Shown piece after piece: positions 56,117-64,000 of a DNA stretch of 64,000 nt. The notes under the pieces were generated by a model. That model was not told the origin of the DNA, searched no databases, and saw nothing but the letters and a program-made list of their open reading frames with translations. Source of the stretch: Melieria omissa (taxonomy: Eukaryota; Arthropoda; Insecta; Diptera; Ulidiidae); contig OZ020267.1 in NCBI GenBank assembly GCA_963971225.1, forward strand, positions 99,677,536 to 99,741,535, written 5' to 3'. The position numbers and the translations under genes are program-made. Position 1 is the first letter of the stretch. The number at the start of each line of letters is the position of its first letter.

Positions 56117-56338
56117 TAGGTCAAGGTCCAAGGTCATGGTCCAAGGTCAAGGTTTAAGGTCAATGTTCAACATCAAAGTCCAAGGTCAGGATCAAAAAAC
56201 AAGGGCCAAGGTCAAGGTCCAAGGTCAGGGTCCAAAGTCAAGGTCCAAGGTCAAGGTCAAGGTCAAGGTTTACGGTCAAGGTTAAAGGTCAAGGTCAAGG
56301 TCCAAGGTCAAAGTTCAAGGTCAAGGTCCAAGGTCAGC
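56117..56338 (+). promoter_or_regulatory. Tandem AGGTC array in intron 4, FTZ-F1/ERR-type half-sites
   Basis: About 20 copies of AGGTC in one orientation within 222 bp, mostly spaced 6 or 7 bases apart (AAGGTC and CAAGGTC units). Four exact TCAAGGTCA and about eight CCAAGGTCA are present, all fitting YCAAGGYCR, the published FTZ-F1/SF-1 monomer site, which ERR also recognises. The array is 110 bp upstream of exon 5 of the CUB/EGF gene. It may be a plain microsatellite with coincidental site identity; binding is inference. Confidence 0.5.
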
Positions 56339-56447
56339 ATCTAAGCTCATAAGTACTGAAATGATTTTCTGATTACTTATCTTTAAGTTTGATGAAAGTT
56401 TGAAGTATTTAATTTCTTAACCGATTCTTGAATTTTTGTTATTGCAG

Positions 56448-56572
56448 CACGCAACGGCAAAACGCGCTATGAGGTGACCATACGTTTGGGCGCCAATTTG
56501 ACTGCGTACTATCGCAATGTTGAGCCCGAGCGGCGACCCAGCGATCATTTGCCAACGCTGCTCGAAAGACAT
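56448..56572 (+). CDS. CUB/EGF protein, exon 5
   Basis: Acceptor TTTTTGTTATTGCAG, donor GTAAGT at 56,573. Reads ARNGKTRYEVTIRLGANLTA and continues through a Glu/Arg-rich segment to TLLERH, with an NLT sequon. With this exon the coding total is 1,536 nt, exactly 512 codons, ending in phase 0. The ORF has no stop before the donor, so the gene continues to the right. A retrotransposon fragment sits two bases inside the following intron (see 56,587-56,775). Confidence 0.82.
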
Positions 56573-56586
56573 GTAAGTGAAATGAA

Positions 56587-56775
56587 TGAGAATGAACGTG
56601 CAAAGTTTCTAGGGAAACACAGTCTCGGTGAAGAGGACCTGATGCAAATATCGCAGAAAGGTCTGATTCAATACCTGAGCATATAAAACACCAGATGATT
56701 TAAGGGGCACAATAAACCTCTCAGGTTGCGGTGCACAAGGGCGTTGCCCAACCCATAATCATTACATTACATTAC
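56587..56775 (+). mobile_element. LINE 3' fragment inserted beside the exon 5 donor
   Basis: The 189-bp insert is flanked by a perfect 12-bp direct repeat AAGTGAAATGAA (56,575-56,586 and 56,776-56,787). It reads ENERAKFLGKHSLGEEDLMQ then ISQKGLIQYLSI and a TAA, the last codons of a LINE polyprotein, followed by a GGGGCACAATAA trailer and an (ATTAC)3 tail. It is a severely 5'-truncated target-primed insertion. The left duplication begins at +3 of the intron, so the donor GTAAGT of exon 5 survives. Confidence 0.9.
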
Positions 56776-56787
56776 AAGTGAAATGAA

Positions 56788-57258
56788 AAATTTAAAATTT
56801 ACTTACAAAATTGTGGGGAAGAAGTGGAAAAGGAAATAAGAATTTAACAAAAGTTATATAAAAAGAAGAACAATTTTATATATATATTTACTTACTTACG
56901 ACATTGGGGGAAGAAGAAGAAAAGGAATGCATTTTTTATGAAAACTGAAATTTAAAAAAGGTTAAAATTATTTGTAACAATTTTGGGTAAATTTAGAATT
57001 TACTTACCACATTGTGAGCAAGAAAAGGGAAAAGGAATGCATTTTTTATTTTTGCCTAAATTGCATAAAAATACGCGAAGCATTTTTTGTATGTTTTCAA
57101 AGCCAATGAAGAAGAAAACGTTTTTAGTGATGTAATTTTATATTTATTAAAATTTGTTAAATGTATTAAAATTTTAATAAGTCCATAGTTCGGTATTTTT
57201 TAAAGACTATTCCATGTAATTGTTGACCGTTTTATTTTCTTCTTGTTCAATCCGCTAG
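56788..57258. other. Intron 5, repeats of a TTTACTTAC(A/T) block
   Basis: AAATTTAGAATTTACTTACC-like and GGAAGAAG(A/T)GGAAAAGGAATGCATTTTTTA-like blocks recur at about 56,795, 56,885 and 56,990, giving a weak ~100-bp tandem repeat. No gene. Confidence 0.5.
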
Positions 57259-57512
57259 ACCCAGAGAAAAATGTAGCCCATTTTTCGGAGACAAAACTAC
57301 AATGCTTTAGAACCTATCTTGATGATATGGGTTCTTTCTAACGCATAGTTTTCTCTCCCATGTTGGAAGACATAATCAAGAAAGCAACAGAACAGTTGCA
57401 TTCTAATTTAGTATTATGTGAACGATTCAGAGATCTCGCAATCACTGTTACGTATCTACCTCACACTGCTTGGAAGCATATGACCTCAAAAAGGCCAAAG
57501 TCTTGTGATCGT
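57259..57512 (+). pseudogene. Unrecognised coding-like remnant
   Basis: After an acceptor-like TCTTCTTGTTCAATCCGCTAG, one frame reads DPEKNVAHFSETKLQCFRTY and LDDMGSF, a single TAA, then FSPMLEDIIKKATEQLHSNL, VLCERFRDLAITVTYLPHTA and WKHMTSKRPKSCDRHCM before TGA. One stop in about 85 codons and a protein-like composition in an AT-rich intron suggest a decayed gene or transposon piece. I do not recognise the family. It is not in register with exon 5 as an intact exon because of the TAA. Confidence 0.3.
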
Positions 57513-57608
57513 CACTGTATGTGAAGGTTTATTACTGGGTTGTATTGAGCGTCCTCTCAGCATGTGTTGCTGCTAGCAAGAAGATGTTGTTGAAAAACAC
57601 AGAGGTTG

Positions 57609-57742
57609 ATTTTCTTGATGAGCTTATTTTGGATGATGAATGCGTTGAGGGGTTGGTGTCTTTGATGAGATTATTTTGGATGATGTATGGGCTGAGGGGT
57701 TGGTGTCTTTGATAAGCTTATTTTGGATGATGTATGCACTTC
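57609..57742. repeat. 47-bp tandem repeat, ~2.7 units
   Basis: CTTATTTTGGATGATG(A/T)ATG followed by a GAGGGGTTGGTGTCTTTGAT(G/A)AG-like block, at about 57,622, 57,669 and 57,716. Confidence 0.85.
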
Positions 57743-57975
57743 GACATGTTTCCGTGAGTCCGAACTGGCATTGCTAGTGGTGTTTGTTGTTGCGCAAGTA
57801 CGGCAACTGATTGGAGCGGGAACGAATGTAGTTTGTTCAAAAGCAAATGGTTCGACTGGGTAATGTTGAGGGAATGGAAAAGGAGGAAAAATTGTTTAGA
57901 AGTAAGAGTAGGAATCCATGACTTCTGAGATGGGAGCCCAGTGCCTTCACGCTTCGCTACCGAGGCGGACACCCA
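57735..57975 (-). mobile_element. Second SINE-like element with tRNA-like head
   Basis: On the minus strand from about 57,973: GTGTCCGCCTCGGTAGCGAA, GCGTGAAGGCACTGGGCTCC, CATCTCAGAAGTCATGGATT and CC. This has the layout of a tRNA-derived head (box A-like CTCGGTAGCG, anticodon-arm-like GGGCTCCCATCTCAG, box B-like end decayed to ATGGATTCC). The body runs left to near 57,735. Termini and target duplication were not identified. Confidence 0.4.
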
Positions 57976-60900
57976 TAGGAATGGTTATACATATAGAAAG
58001 TAAAATGTTAACAATTTTTTGCGCATGGCGGCTGATATATCATTAATAAGGCAAAGAATAAGTTAGTAAGTTCTTCGACTAGGTATGTACTTCCACTGGA
58101 GATATGATATCGTTCTTTGTTGTTGATCAATTGTTGCATTCAACAACTTGAAAAAAAGACAATTTCTCTTTTCAGTGCAAGCTCCATTTCTCTTTATGAT
58201 CGTTGTCCGATCATTGCCAATACGAACGGAACTGCCTGTCGATCCAAGTGTTGCTATGTTGTTTTTTTAGACAGATCCTATGCTTCGGTATCATACAGGA
58301 ATATTCAAATACCAAAAAAAGCGTCCTATGAAAGCTTACCCTGTCGGTTGAATTAAGTCTGAAGACCCTAGAAGCATCTATGGGCAAAAGTAATTGTTCG
58401 CTTCGGTGGCGAACAATACTTATATGCCGCCCTAGACAAATCGCCAGAGTGCCGCCCTAAATAAATAAATAATTAAATAAATAAATAAATAAAGTTTTTA
58501 TTCAAATTCTTGCGAAAATTATCAACCACACAAACAAAATTATTTAGTGGAAAACTTACTCAAATTTTGTATTTTTTGTGGAGGTCATTCATTAAATTTT
58601 GGGAACAGTGAAGACCTAATTTTTTGGCTACAATAATCCCATTTTTTAATTTTTGAACGGAGTTAGCCATCTTAGGTTTTTTTTAAGGTCTATGCCCAGA
58701 ATTTTTCGATGGGGGATCTGAACAATTTGAAGGATTAATGTTTTTCTTGATAAAATTTATATTCTTCTCCTCATAACACATTAATACAGACTTAGCACAG
58801 TGGCAACAAACCAAATCGACCCCAAAAATGGTCTTGCCAGTGTTACGAGTTATACACTTTTCTACGAAGCATTCAGTGTGTCGTTCTTCTGGGCTGTCGA
58901 AAAATAAAAATCAAATATTTGGAATAATTTTTGGCTTGGTAGTTAAAAGCTGAAGTTGATTTAAGAAACATTAAAATTAATTTTTGAATTGAATATTAAA
59001 TTTAAATGTGAATTTTAATATTTTTTTAATCAACTTCACCTTTCAACTACTGCCAACATATCTTTCAGTTTTAAAAACACTCACAATACGCCTGAAATTA
59101 TGCCGCATTAAATTTTACTGCCATTAGAAAAGGTTACTCTGCACAAAACAGAAAAAAAGACTCGTCATTTTCTCACGCTAATGTAGGCCCATTCAATAGA
59201 TTAACGCTCATTAAGTTAAAATGCCGTAAAACTTTGGTTTTAGGGCTTAGCCTAATTTCAGGCGGCTAATAAAATCCGCATAGCGGCTCACTGAAGTATG
59301 ACAGCGTGCAGCACGAAGCGGTGAGCGCCGCATATAAATCAACATAATAAATTTAATGTAATACGTGTTTTTTTCTCGGTGTGTGGGCATAATTAAATTA
59401 ACCCACTCTGGCGGCTGGCAGCAAATCAGAACACACGTGCGCAACGGTACGAGGGCCAAAAAGAATGAAACAGAAAACTTTGCAGCACTTTAAATACAGA
59501 AATTGAAGTGGCCAACAATCAACAAAGTGGGAGAAAGAAAGAATGGAGAACGGGGAGGAGGAAGTGAGGTGAGGGGAGGCCGTTGTGAGCTGCTGTTTTT
59601 ATGAAACTTGATTTTCGCTGGCAGCGTGAATTTTCGCACTAATGGCGATTATGGTTGGCATTAATGACTTTAAGGTGGCACGCTTGTTGTTATTGTTCTT
59701 GGGCGTTAACGTTATTTGTTGTTGTTGTTGCTATTGTAATGGTTGTTGTTGTTTTGTTTTTATTGCTGCTTTAACTTTGGCTCGTTGGCCAAGCTTTATG
59801 CGCAACAATAAATACGCACTACAACAATAACCACAGGGAGATGAAAATATTAAAAAAAAAATGCGCTAATGGTCATTCATCACTTGTGCGACGCATATTA
59901 AATAACCAACAGAAGCTAAAACAACAACAAAACCACCAACAACTACAACCATAATTATGCGAATAATGTGCATTATGGTATGAAGCGCATAATAAAAGGG
60001 CCATAATAAAAAAAAAGATATGTAACAACAACAACAACTATGCGACCAATGAGAAAACACCAACAACTCGTAAGCCAACAATTTGATAAAGTAACTCAAA
60101 ATGGCGGATGGTTTTAGGTAAAAGGCACTTGGACTGTAAAAAGTGAGTGGTTTTAACACGCGTCGGCAGTTGTTGATTTTTTGTTTTTGGAATTAATTTT
60201 TTTATTTTCCTTATGCTCTGCAAAAAAAGTGTCTGAGAATGTAGACTTTGAGTAGGAAATGAGCATGGCAGAAAAAGAAATTCGTATATATTAAGTTATG
60301 AGGCGATTTGTGTGATGTCAATTCGCCCTTTTGCATGTCCGTTCATGCGTCCATTTGTTGCACAATAACTGTTGAACGAGTAAGGAAGTCTAATTGAAAT
60401 TTGTTGCAGATGCTGCTTCGGTTTTAGTTAAGAACTTTTTTTTAAGTCCATAGTAAATAAAAATGAAACAAAATTAAAACAAAAGCTTACAAATTAAATG
60501 TGCCGAATGTGCCAAATTTGTTTTATTTTTCAGTTTTTCCAAAACATATTTTGCTCTGATCGATGAAGCATAATTGATAAAATTAATTTTTTAGTGCATG
60601 TTTGGTGTAACCATATTTTCACGCTAGGCGCTAGCGGGTTAAATTACTAGTTGCAAAATAAACACACAAGCACATAGCTTACGAGCTGCATGAATAACCA
60701 ATATTTAGATTAAAAAACTTGTTTTTGTTTTTGCAATTTATATGCATGACTACGTCAAAATCTGCGAACAGAATATTTAAAACAAATTATACATTGAAAA
60801 AATAACTTGTAAACAAAATAAACAAAATTAGTACCTTTTAAGTTTGATCATTTTATTTGTCTGTATTTGTGATTATAATGCAATTTGCAACAAAGTGAAA

Positions 60901-60996
60901 GCACCAACAAAACTACTCAACACGGAAATTCCATTTGATGCAAACTGCTAAAAGTTGCATGAAATTTCGAGTTGAAATTAAAATCCGCAACACTAT
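57976..60996. other. Intron 5/spacer, no gene recognised
   Basis: 58,430-58,475 has two GCCGCCCTA motifs, like the subterminal GGGCGGC motifs of the hAT element at 22.6 kb, and may be a decayed relative. (AAAT)n at 58,468-58,490. GTT/CAA runs at 59,715-59,755, 59,920-59,950 and 60,025. An AATAAA-type signal on the minus strand (TTTATT at about 60,851) would suit the 3' end of the minus-strand gene. Confidence 0.45.
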
Positions 60997-61611
60997 CTAT
61001 GGCACAAAATGTTGCGTCAAATTAAGCGTCTCGTCGTCGTTGCCGCTCTGGCTGAGACGTTGCAGCACGTTGCGTGCGCCGCGTGTGCGACGCTCCAGCG
61101 AAGCGGTCGACGCATCGCCCGCAGTGTTGGCCGCACCGGCGACGGCACCAGTGCCCGACTCCATAATGGTCGGCATGAAGTTGGTGTGCGACGCGGCCGC
61201 ACTGTTCGCCAGGTCGGTGGCAAAGTTGCGCGCACCGCCGCCGCCACCCGCAGAGCCCGCACCCGGCTCAACAATGTTGAAGGAATGCGCCGAACGTGAC
61301 GTGGGACGCCAACGATTCAACTTCACCGATGATTTTCGTTGATTTGCCGCCGTGGCTGCTGTTGCATCGCCAGCTGTTGCAGCGCCGCCGCCACTGGCTG
61401 ACGCTGTGCGCTGTTCGAGCAGATTGGAGACCAGCTTGTCCAGTGCCTTCAGATCGACATTCATTTTGGAGCTGCGCATCGAGTTCATGCGGCTGTCGGA
61501 GCGACTGCCAAACGCTGTGGAGCCCGTGGCGCCGCCCACATTGCTTGCGAGCGCCGCGTCCAGATTATCGCGTCGATTGAGACCGGCAATTCTCGCCAGG
61601 CGCTGCGTGAG
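60997..61611 (-). CDS. Last coding exon of an unidentified minus-strand gene
   Basis: On the minus strand the acceptor TTTAATTTTCGTTGCAG is followed at 61,611 by an open frame of 204 codons ending TQHFVP and TAG. It begins LTQRLARIAGLNRRDNLDAA and contains RMNSMRSSKMNVDLKALDKL with VSNLLEQ (a predicted helix), then low-complexity Ala/Gly/Ser stretches, KLNRWRPTSRSAHSFNIVE, and RRTRGARNVLQRLSQ. Its high GC and lack of stops against an AT-rich background, and the splice acceptor at its start, support a real exon. No Cys and no membrane segment, so it looks like a cytoplasmic tail or soluble C-terminus. I do not recognise the family. Upstream exons lie to the right, probably beyond the window. 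Confidence 0.75.
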   Translation of the reverse strand, partial: LTQRLARIAGLNRRDNLDAALASNVGGATGSTAFGSRSDSRMNSMRSSKMNVDLKALDKLVSNLLEQRTASASGGGAATAGDATAATAANQRKSSVKLNRWRPTSRSAHSFNIVEPGAGSAGGGGGARNFATDLANSAAASHTNFMPTIMESGTGAVAGAANTAGDASTASLERRTRGARNVLQRLSQSGNDDETLNLTQHFVP

Positions 61612-62059
61612 CTGCAACGAAAATTAAATTGAAACATTTTATCAGAATTCCCGTTAGAAAACTAATGAAATAGTGACAGAGCGCCAGCGTCAGCGACGAA
61701 GGCGAAACGCGCAGAGCATTGCACCAAAGTTTTATAATATTTTTGGCATTTCGGCAAAATGAGGCAACCGTGTGCGCGTCCATTGCCCAACCGGTTATAC
61801 AGAGAGAGTTTCGTTGTTGTTGTTGGTTTTAAAAAGTAATTTATTTGTCGTCGATTTATATTGCAAGACAACGAGTTTTCACTTTGGACTTTTAAAATTA
61901 AACTTTTCTTGACAATTCATTGCGAGCGTTGGAACTAATTTGAGTTTTCATTGGGTTGGTCAGTCGCTAAGTGGGTTAAGCATGTTTAGACATACATGGG
62001 TCTCATAATTTTACTTAATTTAAATTAATTTTAAAGAAGGTCTGTTAACCCTTTCACGC
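61612..62059. other. Intron of the minus-strand gene
   Basis: AT-rich with no recognised element. Confidence 0.45.
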
Positions 62060-62515
62060 GCAATATGAAAATGTGTGGTCCGTATAAAGTTTTTTGCCTT
62101 AGCTCATTTTTACTAAATAAAATAAATAAATATTGAAACGAAGAGGCACTCTGTGCTGTGCATGAACGCTTTTCCAAGCATACTTTTAGGCATGCACTTT
62201 GAAGTACGGCAAATTTGGTATAATTCGCTTGGTATAGTCCGATATGGCAAGAATGGTTCTCGAAGAAATGGGCTGTGCGAGAATGGTCGAGCGCTTTCCA
62301 ATTGAAAGTTGCAAGAAACTTCTGTGCGATAAGAAAACTGGTATAAAAGCAGCAGTGTGCAGCGCAATGAGTCGAGTCTGTGTTGAGCAAGCAATGGGGA
62401 AACATGCAATAGTTGTAGTGTAAAGTAGAACAAGTGTAAATTTGTAAATAAAGTGATTGTTAGTTTTGACTACGTTTGCGCTTAATAATTGAAGTTGTTT
62501 TATTTTCAAACACAA
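62060..62515 (+). mobile_element. Possible solo LTR
   Basis: The order TATAAAAG (62,342), a GC-richer transcribed-looking stretch, then AATAAAGTGATTGTTAG (62,447) followed by a T-rich end is that of an LTR promoter and polyadenylation region. TGAAAATGTG near 62,067 and TTTTCAAACA near 62,511, bordered by CAATA and CAATC, could be the ends with one mismatch in a 5-bp duplication. No second copy is in the window, so this is tentative. Confidence 0.35.
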
Positions 62516-64000
62516 TCAAACGAACCTTGGAAAACTTGAGATTTTCGTAACATTATATTCATTATTTGAAGCTTCTATAGAGTATTGGACATCATTTGGG
62601 AACATTTATGAAATTCATTCTTTTACTGTTATGCAATACTGCAAAGGAAACATGTATAGAAAAATTCTGTAAACTGGAGGCAAAAGATGAAAGGTTAGGC
62701 TAGCAAAGTCTTCTGGTGAATTTGAACTCAAAGCAGAAATTATGCATTTATATTTTAAATATTTCACGTGGATTTGCCATAAATATGACAAGAGGTTATT
62801 TAGTCACAGGTTTTAAAAGTAAAAATGCTTTCAAACTGGGGTTTATTGATACAGAAAGCTGAACTCAGCATATGAAAAGGTCGATTTAATAGAACCCATT
62901 TCGCCCGGGGTAAATAAGAATTAAAATGAAGTTTTGGGAAATACCTGCATTGACTAGTTGAAACATACTTCAATTTGCCATAATCTGTTTACGATCTCGG
63001 GGATATTCCTAATAATGCAAGGCATTGGTTCAACAAGGATGCTGATGTGACGAGAGAATGTTTTGCGAACGATATGCTATGACAATGGACTTAGACCAGC
63101 ATTGATTTTGGATGAGACTTGTGCGAAAGTACTATAAAACATTTATGCCTAACTTAAACTAGAGTAACCAGCTCTTTTGACTTTTTCGAAGATAAGTTAC
63201 GAGTTGCATTTGAAGTTTTTTTTGGAGGATTACTCAAAATGATATCCAAATGATATCCGAAGCAATACTGAAAGAACCATACTGAAGTTCACCGGTTCTC
63301 TCAATTTGGCCAAGACATGCTTATATATTTTCATTTTTTTACAAGCTATTTCAAAGATCAGATACAGATACTGATTCTTCAACTCTTAGCCGATTGAATA
63401 AAATTGAATTCTCAACTGACTCATCCAACCTGAGAATGTGACCACTTTACAACCAACCACTTTGTAACCCAAAATTCACTTTAATTTCTTCAAATTTCTC
63501 TACTATTAACCATTGCTTTGTAAACGAAATTCTTAACAAAATTGCCCTTTCCCTCCCGAATTGCTTCTTTTTTTTGTTAATTTGATTTGATTTCAAAGAA
63601 TTTTCTTCTGTTTCATTTTGCTGCGCTGACTTCTGTAATTTCTTGCAATTTCCTTTATTTTATTTGAAATATTTGCTGTGCTTCCCAAATCAACTTAGGA
63701 CTCTGAAACTCTTTTGACCTACAATTGCTGGCTGCATAAGCCTTATGAAGTAACTGTTGGCCGCAACATTTACCGTTCGTTGTTTGTGCACACGGCTTTC
63801 ACTTCCCTCTTGAAATTCAAACGCCAGTTGGCAGTTTTTAATGCCACGGCCGCCGTATGACTTTAATTGATGTTTCATTTCCTTGGCAAAGTGCTTCCGC
63901 CATTTTCTGTCGTTGTCTACCGGGCAGTAGCAACAACAACAACAACAGCTCCCACAATAGCAACAAAATAGTCAGCAATTTTTTTTCTCGCTACCACAGT
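62516..64000. other. No gene recognised
   Basis: An acceptor-like AACTTAG before 63,699 opens a + frame (DSETLLTYNCWLHKPYEVTV) that stops after about 53 codons. It could be a further CUB/EGF gene exon but lacks support. CAACAACAAC run at 63,930. Confidence 0.35.

Noticed and set aside
61009..61627. Several + strand ORFs over 61.0-61.6 kb
   Set aside because: Antisense shadows of the GC-rich minus-strand exon, which has the acceptor, stop and better composition.
63699..63860. Next exon of the CUB/EGF gene after an AACTTAG acceptor
   Set aside because: The frame stops after about 53 codons, the polypyrimidine tract is weak and no domain is seen; left as a possibility only.

Overview
This window looks like nuclear DNA of a higher fly, most likely a fruit fly of the tephritid type. 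It is AT-rich, carries many CAA/GTT-type trinucleotide runs, has long introns with standard GT-AG splice sites, and is full of insect transposable element families (Tc1, mariner, hAT, piggyBac-like, jockey/LOA/RTE-like LINEs, LTR elements). There are no bacterial genes, operons or CRISPR arrays. Species cannot be fixed from the sequence alone.

Host genes are sparse. One secreted or membrane-anchored extracellular protein gene on the + strand spans at least 28,355 to 56,572. It has five recognisable exons in consistent phase, giving 512 codons: signal peptide, RxKR cleavage site, CUB domain, two EGF domains and a further Cys-containing segment. Its introns are about 6.2, 16.2, 3.1 and 0.9 kb, and it continues beyond the last exon I could place. 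A second gene on the - strand shows only its last coding exon (60,997-61,611) with an acceptor site and stop codon; it lies downstream of, or nested within an intron of, the first gene.

Everything else is repeats and mobile elements, many with visible ends. 1-628: LINE endonuclease remnant. 2.5-4.2 kb: local tandem duplications. 4,620-6,076: degenerate Tc1 element with a solo LTR (5,082-5,322) inside its transposase; a second solo LTR of the same family sits at 34,453-34,687. 13.8-14.2 kb: (ATTTT)n. 19.5-20.3 kb: minisatellite. 22,629-26,929: complete hAT element with an intact transposase, 15-bp inverted ends and a perfect 8-bp target duplication. 29,880-30,614: internally deleted mariner. 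32.4-33.1 kb: 103-bp tandem array split by a piggyBac-like MITE. 36.3-41.3 kb: cluster of (AAAAT)n arrays, LINE pieces, two different mariner relics and a 2-kb 5'-truncated LINE with RT and RNase H. 43.3-45.2 kb: nearly pure purine minisatellite, into which a complete TTAA-flanked DNA transposon (45,183-47,742) with an intact 569-residue Mutator-like/Kolobok-type transposase has inserted. 47.9-48.2 kb: tRNA-derived SINE. 50-51.8 kb: dispersed repeat units and an inverted-repeat element.

The most noteworthy points are the intact TTAA-type transposon, the intact hAT element, a 220-bp intronic array of about 20 AGGTC motifs matching the FTZ-F1/ERR nuclear-receptor half-site, and a LINE fragment inserted two bases inside a 5' splice site, whose 12-bp target duplication leaves the donor GTAAGT intact.
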